Source: Robbsia andropogonis (lineage in GTDB: Bacteria; Pseudomonadota; Gammaproteobacteria; Burkholderiales; Burkholderiaceae). Taken from it: a stretch of 64,000 nucleotides of DNA. Below are positions 9,308-18,438 of the stretch, piece by piece. Where the stretch lies: the NCBI RefSeq assembly GCF_000970345.1, contig NZ_LAQU01000011.1:98198-162197 (forward strand). Direction: 5' to 3'. The translations under genes were made by a program, and so were the position numbers. Each line of letters opens with the position of its first letter. Position 1 is the first letter of the stretch. The notes beneath the pieces were generated by a model, which saw nothing but the letters and a program-made list of their open reading frames with translations, was not told the DNA's origin and made no database searches.

Positions 9308-10443
9308 GCGGCGCCCTGTTGACGATGATGGGCAAGCTGATTCTTTAGTTGCACGACACTAGGCGTGATGATCGGCACGAAAGCGGCTTCTCGCGCGCGG
9401 CGCGCGGGCCCGGTATCGGAGGCATTGCGCAAATAGCCGCGACCGCCGGCCGCCTGTAGCTCCAACTGGCTCGCCGCAACCGCTATCTGCGCCAATGCAA
9501 TGCGGATCTCAAATTGGCGGGCGGGCGCCGCGACGAAGACGCCGGAGTCGACACCGTGATAGAGCGGTTCGCATAGCGCGTCGAGCCTACTGCGCAATTC
9601 CGCCAATTCATCGGCGAGTGCCGCCTGCGCGGCGTCCCCACAGGCGTCGACGGCATCAAGGGAGCGACGCGCCAACCCAATGGACATGCCGCATTGCAAT
9701 CCCAGAAATGCGGGGCGCGCATGCATCAGAAAAGCCCTTGCATCGCTGGCAATGATCCAGCGCGCATCCAATTCGACGTTTTTGAACGTCAGCGCCGCCG
9801 TGTTGCTCGCTCTTAGCGCAATCAGGTCCAGATCGTCACTGCGGCAGACGCCCGCGATATCGTGTGGCACCGCGAAAATCGCCGGGGGCGCACCCGCGTC
9901 GCGATCAAATGCGACTGCCGCCAAAAACCCTTCCTGGCGCAAGTTTGTGATCCATGGCAAGGCCCCATTCAACGAGAAACGAGACGCTCCCGCATCCAAG
10001 GCATGGGCGCGGGCTTTCAAGGGCTCGATGGCAGACAGATATTTCATCGCATTGGACAGGCCAGTGGCGCCAGCGTGCTCGCCATGCAGCAACGACGGCA
10101 ACCATTTGTCCCGTAACGTCGCGTTATCACTTTGCAACAGGTATTCGATGAATGTGCGCTGCCCCCAGAATACGAATGCGGCGGAAAGCGAATGCCGGGC
10201 CACCGAAGCGATGGCCTTGATCGCATCGCATGTGGTGCCACCCACGCCCCCCAGCGCGACGTCGACGCCGATACGAAACAAGCCTGCATGGCCCAGACGG
10301 GGAACGATCTCGCTGGCGCTGCCGGCATCGCTGTCGAGGTACAATGCATGGTCATCGAGCCACGCAGCCAACCCGGCATCAATCGCGGGCTCTTTCACGC
10401 GAATTGCGGAGGGTTGTATGGCGTCGATGACCGATGGGATCAT
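9304..10443 (-). CDS. Acyl-CoA dehydrogenase-family flavoprotein (SfnB/DszC-like)
   Basis: This is a FAD/FMN flavoprotein of the acyl-CoA dehydrogenase fold. The helical N-domain, a middle beta domain (ATGLSNAMKYLS, FAVPHDIAGV) and the C-terminal helical domain ending in GGRGYLRNASDTGPARR, then REAAFVPIITPS, are all visible. Members of this branch next to TauT-type ABC transporters often act as FMNH2-dependent monooxygenases that split C-S bonds, or as dehydrogenases of xenobiotics. I chose the ATG at 10443 because it makes an ATGA overlap with the preceding gene; the ATG at 10467 would overlap by 28 bases. It also overlaps the ATPase gene by four bases, so this is a tightly packed operon. 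Substrate unknown. Confidence 0.8.
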   Translation of the reverse strand: MIPSVIDAIQPSAIRVKEPAIDAGLAAWLDDHALYLDSDAGSASEIVPRLGHAGLFRIGVDVALGGVGGTTCDAIKAIASVARHSLSAAFVFWGQRTFIEYLLQSDNATLRDKWLPSLLHGEHAGATGLSNAMKYLSAIEPLKARAHALDAGASRFSLNGALPWITNLRQEGFLAAVAFDRDAGAPPAIFAVPHDIAGVCRSDDLDLIALRASNTAALTFKNVELDARWIIASDARAFLMHARPAFLGLQCGMSIGLARRSLDAVDACGDAAQAALADELAELRSRLDALCEPLYHGVDSGVFVAAPARQFEIRIALAQIAVAASQLELQAAGGRGYLRNASDTGPARRAREAAFVPIITPSVVQLKNQLAHHRQQGAA

Positions 10444-11006
10444 GCGATGCTCTCTGATGGTACCCATCGATAAACGTCGAGTTGTGGATTGAGAGGATTT
10501 TGCGCGAGGTTATTGGCAAAATTGCACAGCGTCGCGAGGCTCACCCCCAAAACGACCTCCAGGGCGTTCGCGTCGCTATACCCTTGCGCTTGAAATGCGG
10601 CGAGCGCGGATTCCGAAACGGCACCACGCGTCCAGATCACTTCTCCGGTGAAGCTTGCCACCGCGTCGAGCCGCGAATCACCGGTCGGCATCCCGGTGCG
10701 CAGCGCATCCACGATCCCGGCCGATAACTTCGCTTTTTTTAGCGCGACAGCGGTATGTCCGGCTACGCAAAAACCGCAACCATGAATAGTAGCCGCCGTA
10801 ATTTGCACCACCTCACGCTCGGCGAGCGTCAGACCGCTTCGGCTGTTGATATCGCCGACTGTCATATAAGTTTCGAGTGCCGTGGGCGCATTCGCAAGCG
10901 ATGCCACCAAGTTAGGCAGGAAACCGTTGGCCGCTTGCGAACGCTCAAGAAATGGGCGACTCGCTTCGGGTGCGTTTTCAATGGTCAGTAATGGCAAACG
11001 ACTCAT
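10440..11006 (-). CDS. AhpD-like / carboxymuconolactone decarboxylase-family protein
   Basis: First gene of the operon. It is 188 residues long and belongs to the AhpD fold. The redox centre is seen as EVVQITAATIHGCGFCVAGHTA, whose key part is CGFCVAGH: the Cys-X-X-Cys plus downstream His used for peroxide or disulfide chemistry. In operons with acyl-CoA-dehydrogenase-like oxygenases such proteins are thought to remove peroxide made by uncoupled flavin. The stop overlaps the next gene as ATGA. A tandem repeat at 11078-11095 and an AraC-type regulator gene lie just upstream. Confidence 0.85.
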   Translation of the reverse strand: MSRLPLLTIENAPEASRPFLERSQAANGFLPNLVASLANAPTALETYMTVGDINSRSGLTLAEREVVQITAATIHGCGFCVAGHTAVALKKAKLSAGIVDALRTGMPTGDSRLDAVASFTGEVIWTRGAVSESALAAFQAQGYSDANALEVVLGVSLATLCNFANNLAQNPLNPQLDVYRWVPSESIA

Positions 11007-11077
11007 GGCCCATCCCCGCGAAAAGTAAACCGATAACGCATAGTGTGAGCCTGCCCCCGAACGGGATCAATGCGCGG

Positions 11078-11095
11078 TTTTCTGCGTTTTCTGCG
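11078..11095. repeat. Tandem 9-bp repeat, candidate AraC operator
   Basis: TTTTCTGCG occurs twice head-to-tail (11078-11086 and 11087-11095), about 70 bases upstream of the first gene of the minus-strand operon and just downstream of the AraC-family gene. AraC-family proteins usually bind paired direct half-sites, so this is a candidate operator. The repeat unit is shorter than a typical 21-bp AraC spacing, so it may be only a half-site pair. Confidence 0.35.
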
Positions 11096-11127
11096 GATTT
11101 GTCTAACAGACGTACGTGCATCGCGTT

Positions 11128-12114
11128 TTAAAGAGACGGAACAAGGCGGCGGCTATCGTGCTCGACGCCGTTGCTACCGGCCGGCAGAGGGAATCCACGC
11201 CGCCATACGCCGGGCTGAATGCCGGTGACGCGTTTGAAAGCCTGGGCGAATGCCGACTCGGAACGATAACCCACCTCCTCCGCCGCATCGGGGGTGCTGG
11301 TGCCATTGCGCAGCATCTTGGCGGCCGCCTTCATTCGGACCAACGTCACGAATTGGCCGGGGGACTGTCCGGAAAGCGCCACGAATCGCTTGCAGAATGT
11401 AGCCCGCGACATATGCAGGTAATCAGCCATTCTGGCCGTGCTCCAATCATCGCCCGGCGCGGACACAATCGCCGCGACAAGCGGGGCGAATGCATGATGC
11501 CGCAGCAGCGTCCAACAGCATGGTGCCAGGGCATCGTCCTCATCCAGCGCTCGCAACGCATACACGAATAAAATACTTGTCAGCCGTGCGATCAGGGGCG
11601 ACGGTGTGTTGGGGCTGCGTTGCGCCTCCACGCGGATCAATTCGAATATCTGTCGCACCCCCTGCTGCGATGGTGCGTCTTGCCTCGCAACGAGATAATC
11701 GGGCAAGAACTCCAGTAGAAAATGATCGGACTCCGACTGGAATTCGAAAAAACCGCATGCGAGACCAAGACTTTCAGGCACCGACTCGCCTGAATTCGAA
11801 AGCGAGGTCATCGTCCCGCGTTTGTAGCAGTTGTCCGTGGGGGCCTGCGGGTCGGAAGACAAACAGTGGGCGATATCGGATAAAAGAAAAACAGCATCCC
11901 CTTGCCTGAGCACGAGACTACGAGCCGGAATCGCACCTTGCGCACGAAGGTGCAGCCAACATTGGCCATGCAAAATAATATGAAAGCTGGCTTTCCCGCG
12001 CCCTTGCGTCGAAGCGCGCCACGCGCCGCAATATTGGCCCATGTGGAAAAGCGTACTTTTGACGTCCAGGCCCGTAAGCAGCCAGTCCGCAAAGACGTCT
12101 GCGTTAGACGACAT
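11128..12114 (-). CDS. AraC-family transcriptional regulator with cupin sensor domain
   Basis: The N-terminal ~170 residues resemble the cupin_6 sensor domain (FHIILHGQCWLHL, then LRQGDAVFLLSDIAHCL). The C-terminal ~100 residues hold the two helix-turn-helix units: WSTARMADYLHMSRATFCKR and DAAEEVGYRSESAFAQAFKR, the second followed by GIQPGVWRR. It lies upstream of, and in the same direction as, the AhpD/flavoprotein/ABC operon with a 121-base gap, so it most likely controls that operon. The inducer is unknown; related cupin_6 regulators sense reactive or aromatic compounds. Confidence 0.88.
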   Translation of the reverse strand: MSSNADVFADWLLTGLDVKSTLFHMGQYCGAWRASTQGRGKASFHIILHGQCWLHLRAQGAIPARSLVLRQGDAVFLLSDIAHCLSSDPQAPTDNCYKRGTMTSLSNSGESVPESLGLACGFFEFQSESDHFLLEFLPDYLVARQDAPSQQGVRQIFELIRVEAQRSPNTPSPLIARLTSILFVYALRALDEDDALAPCCWTLLRHHAFAPLVAAIVSAPGDDWSTARMADYLHMSRATFCKRFVALSGQSPGQFVTLVRMKAAAKMLRNGTSTPDAAEEVGYRSESAFAQAFKRVTGIQPGVWRRGFPLPAGSNGVEHDSRRLVPSL

Positions 12115-12445
12115 AACTCGGTCCCTAAAGTGTCAGCACTAGGCAACAGCTACACCATACCGGGTCGCAATAACGCGTCAACGAAGATTTTTTTAGATGC
12201 TTATAACGATCGAGAATACGCTATGCAGCGATGTCGCCTCTTCTCGAGGATGGCGGGCCATTCGGATGAATGCGACGTTGACGCTGGGGGTATCCCAGTT
12301 CGATCATTGCAGCGCACCGCCGTATCGGCTCATCAGGCGGTAGCAAATAATGCCATGCATTGTTAATTTGCCATGGCAGTAGCTGCGTTGACGGTATCAG
12401 TGCATTTCAGCACATCGATAAAGAAATCGTTCGCCGCTGGCGACC
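12115..12445. other. 331-base intergenic region
   Basis: It lies between two minus-strand regulator genes and should contain the promoter of the AraC gene. I see no reading frame worth calling. A short inverted repeat CTGGCG (12437-12442) / CGCCAG (12455-12460) spans the end of the lacI-type gene and may serve as its terminator, although no T-run follows on the minus strand. Confidence 0.35.
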
Positions 12446-13465
12446 TCACGACACCGCCAGCTTCGGTCCCGTTGTATCGCGCGGCATTAACACGGGCGGC
12501 GGGGCGATACGCATTTTGTTTGGTGTTGCATCACCGAACAAAACCAACTCACTCAGCAGCTCCACGGCTAGATCGGCCGCCGCGATTGTTGGAATTGCCG
12601 CGCTGGTGAGTGCCGGACGGGATTCCCTGGCAAGTTGAATGTCGGTAATGCCGATGACCGACATATCTCGTGGAACTGACAGGCCCATGTCTGTCGCGGC
12701 GGCAATGGCACCCAACGCTGGCAAATCATTAGTCGCGAAAATTGCCGTTGGACGCGGATTCCCACGGAGTAATGCCTGTGCCGCGAGATAACCGCCTTGT
12801 ATTGAATCGACCGTGAACCGGATATCATTCTCCGACAACGGCACGCCCGCACGATGCATTGCCGCCCGGAACCCATCGAACCGCGTTGCGTGAATGCCTG
12901 TCGCCTCACTACCCACGATCGCGCTGATGCGCCGATGCCCCAATGCGAGCAGATGGTTTGTCGCCAGCACGGCGGCGGCAAAAAAATCCACCGCGACACA
13001 AGGCAGTGCCGGCGGCTGATCAGGACGCTCCCACATGCAAAGAACGACCGGCGCCGGATGCGCCTCCCCACGTAAGGATGCAACGTCCAGACCGCTATTC
13101 ATGACAAGCATGCCTTGTGCGAGCGTTCCGGCGATCTGGTTGAAATACGCCCGCCCGATCTCCGGATCTTCGTCCGTATTACAGATAATGAGAAACTGTC
13201 CCTGCCGGCGGGCGGCTCGCTCCGCAGCCAATGCAAATTCGGGATAGAACGGGTTTGCAATACTGGTGACCATCAGTGCGATCGTCGGCGGCCGGCCTTC
13301 CGCCAGGGCACGAGCCATCAAGTGCGGGCGATAGCCGGATTGCTTGATCGCGTCCAGCACACGATCGCGAGTCTCCTGACCGACTTTGCCACGTCCACGA
13401 AGGACGTTGGATACCGTTGCGGCCGTCACGCCAGCGAGCCGGGCCACTTCTGCAAGCGTTGCCAT
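12446..13465 (-). CDS. LacI-family transcriptional repressor
   Basis: This is a repressor of the divergent galactoside operon. The DNA-binding head is MATLAEVARLAGVTAATVSN followed by VLRGRGKVGQETRDRV and the hinge helix, whose MARALAEGR segment takes the place of the usual leucine-lever region. The periplasmic-binding-like sensor domain follows (VTSIANPFYPEF, FATNDLPALGAI, VIGITDI). I chose the ATG at 13465 because it starts exactly at the HTH and has GAG six bases upstream; an ATG two codons earlier is also possible. The perfect palindrome at 13628-13647 in front of the divergent operon is its likely operator. By context the effector is probably a galactoside or galactose. Confidence 0.88.
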   Translation of the reverse strand: MATLAEVARLAGVTAATVSNVLRGRGKVGQETRDRVLDAIKQSGYRPHLMARALAEGRPPTIALMVTSIANPFYPEFALAAERAARRQGQFLIICNTDEDPEIGRAYFNQIAGTLAQGMLVMNSGLDVASLRGEAHPAPVVLCMWERPDQPPALPCVAVDFFAAAVLATNHLLALGHRRISAIVGSEATGIHATRFDGFRAAMHRAGVPLSENDIRFTVDSIQGGYLAAQALLRGNPRPTAIFATNDLPALGAIAAATDMGLSVPRDMSVIGITDIQLARESRPALTSAAIPTIAAADLAVELLSELVLFGDATPNKMRIAPPPVLMPRDTTGPKLAVS

Positions 13466-13589
13466 AATCATCTCAATAGTCAGCGCCGATCAACAAATTC
13501 CTGTTTGCTAATTCGCAGGGAACGAGCTACATTCATCAAAAAGCAGCGCATAAAAAGTATTTGGAGACGTGTTTCGAATGCATGGCGGA

Positions 13590-13605
13590 TTACCCTTAAG
13601 GGTAA
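13590..13605. promoter_or_regulatory. 16-bp palindrome, possible second regulator site
   Basis: TTACCCTTAAGGGTAA is a perfect palindrome. Its centre lies exactly 40 bases upstream of the centre of the LacI-type operator at 13628-13647, about four helical turns. It lacks the central CG of LacI-family operators, so it may be an auxiliary site for the same repressor or a site for another factor. Confidence 0.4.
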
Positions 13606-13627
13606 AAACCTATCGCTCTCGAATTAC

Positions 13628-13647
13628 AAGGTTAAGCGCTTAACCTT
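13628..13647. promoter_or_regulatory. LacI-family operator, perfect 20-bp palindrome
   Basis: AAGGTTAAGC joined to GCTTAACCTT forms a perfect 20-base palindrome with the central CpG that LacI/GalR-family hinge helices insert into. It lies between the divergent lacI-type gene and the ABC ATPase gene, 35 bases upstream of the latter's ATG, a position suited to block transcription. Confidence 0.75.
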
Positions 13648-13682
13648 ACCGCGTCTCCGAATTTAAACATGGAGACGGCAGC

Positions 13683-14906
13683 ATGGCGAGCATCTCGTTG
13701 CGATCGGTTCAAAAATCCTACGGCGGAGACACGCCAGTTATTTGCGATGTAGATCTCGATATTGCCGAGCACGAGTTCTGTGTATTTCTGGGGCCATCCG
13801 GATGCGGCAAGTCAACGCTGTTACGGATGATTGCCGGCCTGGAAGATGTGACGGACGGTACCGTTCTGATCGATAACAAGGTCGTCAACGATGTGCCCGC
13901 GGCACAACGCGGCGTGGCGATGGTTTTCCAGAGCTACGCGCTGTTCCCCCACATGACCGTGTATCAGAACATGGCGTTCGGGCTGACGTTGGCAAAGACA
14001 CCGAAGTCCGTGATCCATGACAAGGTGACCGAGGCGGCGCGTATCTTGCAGCTCGAACCCTTGTTGGAACGCTTGCCCAAGGCCTTATCTGGCGGACAAC
14101 GGCAACGAGTCGCGATCGGCCGGGCAATCGTGCGCAATCCGGGCGTATTTCTATTCGATGAACCCCTGTCGAACCTCGATGCCACGTTACGCGGTCAGAC
14201 GCGCATTGAAATTGCGCGCCTTCACAAGCAATTTTCCAAGGCCAGTGTCGTGTATGTAACGCACGATCAAGTGGAAGCCATGACGCTTGCCGACAAGATC
14301 GTACTACTCCATGCCGGAGCCGACACAGCGACATTCGGCAGCATCGCGCAGGTCGGCACGCCTCTCGACCTTTATCACAGGCCCCGCAGTCGCTTCGTTG
14401 CCGGATTTATCGGCTCACCGCGGATGAACTTCCTGTCCGCTCACGTCAGCGAGACAGGAGCAGATCATGCCATCGTGACACTCGATGGTGCGAATGAGCG
14501 GTTACGAGTCGACATTCGACCGGAAACACCCCGGCAAAACGATGCGGCTCCCAAGCTTCGTTCCACAGCGAACACGCTCGCCAGTTTGCAGATCGGACAG
14601 CACGTGACGATAGGTATTCGCCCGGAGCACCTGCATCCGGTGCCGAAAGACGCGCCGAGCGTGGCCGATGGCATGCATGGATCCAACCAGATAAACCGTG
14701 CAATCACATTGGTGGAACAACTGGGTGAACACTGTTATCTCCATTTGGAAACCACGGACAGTACGCTGCTGATTGCCAAAGCCCCCGGTGACTGGTCGAT
14801 TGTCCAAGGCGGACGCTGCACATTTATGGCGCCGCCCGACGCGTGCCATTTATTTACGGACGACGGTCTTGCCGTGGTCTACACCCCCGCTCATCAATTT
14901 GCGTAG
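13683..14906 (+). CDS. Sugar ABC transporter ATP-binding protein (MsmK/UgpC/MalK type)
   Basis: This ATPase of a carbohydrate importer shows Walker [11 protein letters not shown]-loop [13 protein letters not shown], signature [17 protein letters not shown], Walker [13 protein letters not shown] and switch [11 protein letters not shown]. The C-terminal ~130 residues form the regulatory OB-type (TOBE) domain with IGIRPEHL, as in MalK and UgpC. It is 407 residues long, somewhat more than the usual ~370 because of insertions in the regulatory domain. The start follows GGAGACGGCAGC. It opens the galactoside operon, downstream of the LacI operator, and the beta-galactosidase gene follows after eight bases. 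Confidence 0.9.
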   Translation: MASISLRSVQKSYGGDTPVICDVDLDIAEHEFCVFLGPSGCGKSTLLRMIAGLEDVTDGTVLIDNKVVNDVPAAQRGVAMVFQSYALFPHMTVYQNMAFGLTLAKTPKSVIHDKVTEAARILQLEPLLERLPKALSGGQRQRVAIGRAIVRNPGVFLFDEPLSNLDATLRGQTRIEIARLHKQFSKASVVYVTHDQVEAMTLADKIVLLHAGADTATFGSIAQVGTPLDLYHRPRSRFVAGFIGSPRMNFLSAHVSETGADHAIVTLDGANERLRVDIRPETPRQNDAAPKLRSTANTLASLQIGQHVTIGIRPEHLHPVPKDAPSVADGMHGSNQINRAITLVEQLGEHCYLHLETTDSTLLIAKAPGDWSIVQGGRCTFMAPPDACHLFTDDGLAVVYTPAHQFA

Positions 14907-14914
14907 GAGCACAC

Positions 14915-16903
14915 ATGCATATTGGCGTTTGTTATTACCCCGAGCATTGGCCAGAATCAATCTGGCGCGAAGATGCGGCACGCATGAAAACGTTGGGCGT
15001 GGAACGAGTACGTATTGCGGAATTCGCGTGGAGCCGGATCGAACCTGTGCCAGGTGAATACGATTGGGGATGGCTCGATCGGGCGGTGGACGTACTGGGC
15101 GAGGCCGGACTGCAGGTGGTGATGTGTACACCCACGGCGACGCCGCCAAAATGGCTGGTGGATCAACATCCCGACATCCTCGCGATAGGTGCCGATGGCA
15201 GGACACGCGCCTTCGGATCACGACGCCATTACGATTTTTCATCGCCTTCTTACCACAAGGCCGCTGCGAAAATCTGCCTGGCCATCGCAAAACGCTATGG
15301 CAATCACCCGGCAGTGGCCTTCTGGCAGACCGATAACGAATATGGCTGCCACCACACGGTGGTGAATTATTCGCCTGCTGCAATTGAAGGTTTTCGTCGT
15401 TGGCTGAAGTTGCGGTACGGCGATATCCAAACGTTGAACCGTGCCTGGGGCACCGTCTTCTGGAGTATGGAGTATCGGAACTTCGACGAAATCGATCCCC
15501 CCATAGGGACCGTTACCGAAGCCCACCCGTCGCATCGACTCGACTACCGTAGATTTGCGTCCGATGAAGTCGCGCGTTTCAATCGCATGCAAGTTGACAT
15601 CATTCGGCAAGTCTCGCCGGGCCGTCCGATAGCGCACAATTTCATGCAACTCTTCACGGAGTTCGATCATTATCGTGTTGCCGATGACCTTGATATCGCG
15701 GCTTGGGACAGCTATCCACTCGGCGCTTTGGAGGAGCAGTGGTTTGATCCCGAAGTAAAAGCGAAATGGTTGAGGACCGGCCATCCGGACTTGGCGGCGT
15801 TCAATCACGATGTCTATCGAGGCATGAGCAAACTGCCGTTCTGGGTCATGGAGCAGCAACCCGGTCCCGTCAATTGGGCAAACTGGAATCCCGCGCCATT
15901 ACCAGGCATGGTACGTCTCTGGAGTTGGGAAGCGTTTGCGCACGGCGCCGGATGTGTTTCCTATTTCAGGTGGCGACAAGCGCCATTTGCGCAGGAGCAG
16001 ATGCATGCTGGTTTGAACACGCCGGACAACCTTCTGGATGTCGGCGGCAATGAGGCGCGGCAGGTAGCAGAAGAAATTCGTCTCCTCAAGCAGCATGTCG
16101 GCACAGCCGTCGTTACGCCCATGTCGCAACAGTCGCGCGCCCATCGCGTGGCGCTGATTTGGGACTATGAATCGAAATGGCTTTTCGAAATTCATCCGCA
16201 GGGTCAAGATTTCCATTACCCCCGATTCGCGTTTGAGTACTACAGCGCATTGCGTAGTCTTGGATTGGATGTCGATATCGTCCCGGCGAATGCAAAGCTC
16301 GATGGCTACCGGATGATTGTCGTACCGCCGTTGCCGATCGTGCCAGATGATCTTGCCGTACAACTGACGCGTCTGGCCGCAACCCAGGTGGAAGTCGTCA
16401 TCGGTCCGCGCACCGGGTCCAAGACAGTCAATCTGACCATCCCGGCAGCGTTACCACCCGGAAATTTGACATCGATACTGCCGATTCGCGTGTGGCGTGT
16501 CGAGTCGCTTCGCCCTAACGTAACCGAACCCGTAGACGGCGGTAGCGCGCGACACTGGCGAGATTTTGTCGAAGCGGGTGCCGATGTGGATGTTGATGCG
16601 CGATTTTCCGACGGTCTTCCCGCGGTGTTGCGATACGGCCACGTCCGTTATTTCGCAAGCCTCTTTGATCCCTCGTTGACGCAGTCACTGTTCCAACAAG
16701 CCGCTACCACGGCAGGCCTCACGACAATGCATTTGCCGGAAGGCGTGCGTGTCAGCGAATTAGCCGGCCTTACCTACATCGTCAACTACGGACACGTTCC
16801 ATACGACATCGTGCCGGCGGCAGGGGAAATCCATGATTTCGTCATCGGGGAGCGTCACGTGGCGCCGCAACAAGTCGCTGTTTTCCGTCGAACACCGGCG
16901 TAG
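14915..16903 (+). CDS. Beta-galactosidase, glycoside hydrolase family 42
   Basis: This retaining beta-galactosidase has no signal peptide and so acts in the cytoplasm on imported galactosides. The ATG at 14915 follows TAGGAGCACAC and starts with [17 protein letters not shown], the normal GH42 N-terminus; the longer frame from 14843 is read-through. The TIM barrel shows the acid/base Glu in WQTDNEYGC and the nucleophile Glu in [13 protein letters not shown]. The trimerisation/beta domains follow (VALIWDYES, then the C-terminal small beta domain). Its 662 residues are typical. Placement inside an ABC sugar operon suggests use of beta-galacto-oligosaccharides such as plant galactan fragments, which is inference. 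Confidence 0.92.
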   Translation: MHIGVCYYPEHWPESIWREDAARMKTLGVERVRIAEFAWSRIEPVPGEYDWGWLDRAVDVLGEAGLQVVMCTPTATPPKWLVDQHPDILAIGADGRTRAFGSRRHYDFSSPSYHKAAAKICLAIAKRYGNHPAVAFWQTDNEYGCHHTVVNYSPAAIEGFRRWLKLRYGDIQTLNRAWGTVFWSMEYRNFDEIDPPIGTVTEAHPSHRLDYRRFASDEVARFNRMQVDIIRQVSPGRPIAHNFMQLFTEFDHYRVADDLDIAAWDSYPLGALEEQWFDPEVKAKWLRTGHPDLAAFNHDVYRGMSKLPFWVMEQQPGPVNWANWNPAPLPGMVRLWSWEAFAHGAGCVSYFRWRQAPFAQEQMHAGLNTPDNLLDVGGNEARQVAEEIRLLKQHVGTAVVTPMSQQSRAHRVALIWDYESKWLFEIHPQGQDFHYPRFAFEYYSALRSLGLDVDIVPANAKLDGYRMIVVPPLPIVPDDLAVQLTRLAATQVEVVIGPRTGSKTVNLTIPAALPPGNLTSILPIRVWRVESLRPNVTEPVDGGSARHWRDFVEAGADVDVDARFSDGLPAVLRYGHVRYFASLFDPSLTQSLFQQAATTAGLTTMHLPEGVRVSELAGLTYIVNYGHVPYDIVPAAGEIHDFVIGERHVAPQQVAVFRRTPA

Positions 16904-16916
16904 GCCCACGCGGATG

Positions 16917-16956
16917 CGCCATGCCGTGGTAATGCATGCCAGTTGCTGGCATGGCG
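16917..16956. other. Intercistronic hairpin
   Basis: Between the GH42 and binding-protein genes, CGCCATGCC (16917-16925) pairs with GGCATGGCG (16948-16956). A competing inner stem, CATGCCAG-TTG-CTGGCATG (16935-16953), is also perfect. Such structures often protect or separate mRNA segments in ABC operons, allowing more binding protein than the other subunits. No T-run follows, so it is not a simple terminator. Confidence 0.45.
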
Positions 16957-17022
16957 TAGTAAAGGCAAGATGTAACCAGTCGGAACGATAGATAAAAAAT
17001 ACGATATCCGGAGACAAGCAAG

Positions 17023-18420
17023 ATGAAAATACCCGTCATGTATCCCCAGGACGCAGTGCGCAGCCTCTATAGCACATTCGAACGCGCGCGGCGCGTGACT
17101 TCCCGTGTCATCGCGCTGCACGCCACCCATGTCGTGAGCAACGCCGCCTCTCACATCGCTGGTCGTCTTACTGCAAAGGTCGCGGTAAGCGCTGCAGCTA
17201 TCGCGATAAGCGCTACCGCATTGAATCTTGGCATGGTCAACGCCGTCCAGGCATCGACGCTCGAGATCAATGTGGCATTCAAAGGAGCCAGTCAGCGCGC
17301 GGTCTGGCAGCGCATTTTCGATCAGTTCAAGACCGCTCATCCCGGCATTGACCTTAAGGTCTCGTTTGTTGACGAGGAAGCGTACAAGGTACAGCTTCCC
17401 GGGTGGCTATCGACCTCTCCTCCTGATGTGGTCACATGGCACAACGGCGAGAGAATGGCCTATTACGCGCAACGTAATCTTTTCGAGGATCTGAGCGCGG
17501 ACTGGAGCAAAAACAATTGGAACGCGATGTATGCGTCCACCAAGGAAGCATCATCGTACAAAGGAAAGCAATACGCAGCCCCCACTGTTTACTACTCCTG
17601 GGGCATGTTCTACCGTAAAGATTTGTTCACGAAAGCCGGTATCGCACGCGAGCCCAAGACCTGGGCCGAATTCCTGGATGCTTGCAAAAAGCTGCAGGCA
17701 GCAGGTATCACGCCGATAGCGGTCGCGGGACGGGACGCCTGGACCCTCGCGGGCTGGTTCGACTACCTCGATTTGCGTATCAACGGCAACGCATTCCATC
17801 AGCAACTGATGTCGGGAGAGATACCCTACACGGACGCGCGCGTCAAAAAGGTCTATGCAGCATGGAAGCAATTGATCGATGCGAAGGTCTTTATCGACAA
17901 CTCGCTGTCATACGACCTGGATTCCGTTCAGCCTTTCCTCTATCAGGGCAAGGCGGCGATGATGCTGATGGGCACCTTTGTGGCGGCGGGCTTTCCAGCC
18001 AGCGTGAAATCCGAAATGGGCTACTTTCAGTTTCCCATCATCGATCCAAAGGTGCCAACTGCCGAGGATGGACCAGTCGAATCCCTGCACATCCCGGCAA
18101 AGGCCAAGAACAAGGCAGATGCGCATACGTTCCTTGCTTTCGTAGAAACACCAAAGATCGGTGCCGAGCTTGCGCAGGGCCTGGGATCGCTTTCCGCAAA
18201 CAATCAATCGCCTCCGCCTGACGATCCCATTTCCAAGATCGGCTTCCAGATTCTGTCGAACACGAAAGGCGGTATTGCGCAATTCTACGATCGGGACATG
18301 ACCAAGGAGATGGCGGATATCGGCATGGAAGGCATGCAGCAATTCATGTCGAACCCTTCGCAGATCGATGCCATTCTCGCGCGCCTTGAAGCGGCTCGTA
18401 AGCGTATTTATCATAAATAG
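17023..18420 (+). CDS. Sugar ABC transporter substrate-binding protein
   Basis: This is a family 1 (MalE/UgpB-like) periplasmic receptor, 465 residues. The ATG at 17023 follows GGAGACAAGCAAG. The N-terminus is unusually long: about 50 polar, basic residues precede the hydrophobic core (AVSAAAIAISATALN) and a VQA-S cleavage site near residue 77. The mature start STLEINVAFKGASQRAVWQ, the PPDVVTWHNGE segment and the C-terminal helices match family members. It is the third gene of the galactoside operon; the ligand is predicted to be a galactoside from the neighbouring GH42 enzyme. Confidence 0.88.
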   Translation: MKIPVMYPQDAVRSLYSTFERARRVTSRVIALHATHVVSNAASHIAGRLTAKVAVSAAAIAISATALNLGMVNAVQASTLEINVAFKGASQRAVWQRIFDQFKTAHPGIDLKVSFVDEEAYKVQLPGWLSTSPPDVVTWHNGERMAYYAQRNLFEDLSADWSKNNWNAMYASTKEASSYKGKQYAAPTVYYSWGMFYRKDLFTKAGIAREPKTWAEFLDACKKLQAAGITPIAVAGRDAWTLAGWFDYLDLRINGNAFHQQLMSGEIPYTDARVKKVYAAWKQLIDAKVFIDNSLSYDLDSVQPFLYQGKAAMMLMGTFVAAGFPASVKSEMGYFQFPIIDPKVPTAEDGPVESLHIPAKAKNKADAHTFLAFVETPKIGAELAQGLGSLSANNQSPPPDDPISKIGFQILSNTKGGIAQFYDRDMTKEMADIGMEGMQQFMSNPSQIDAILARLEAARKRIYHK

Positions 18421-18438
18421 CGCCTAAGGAGTGTCCGA

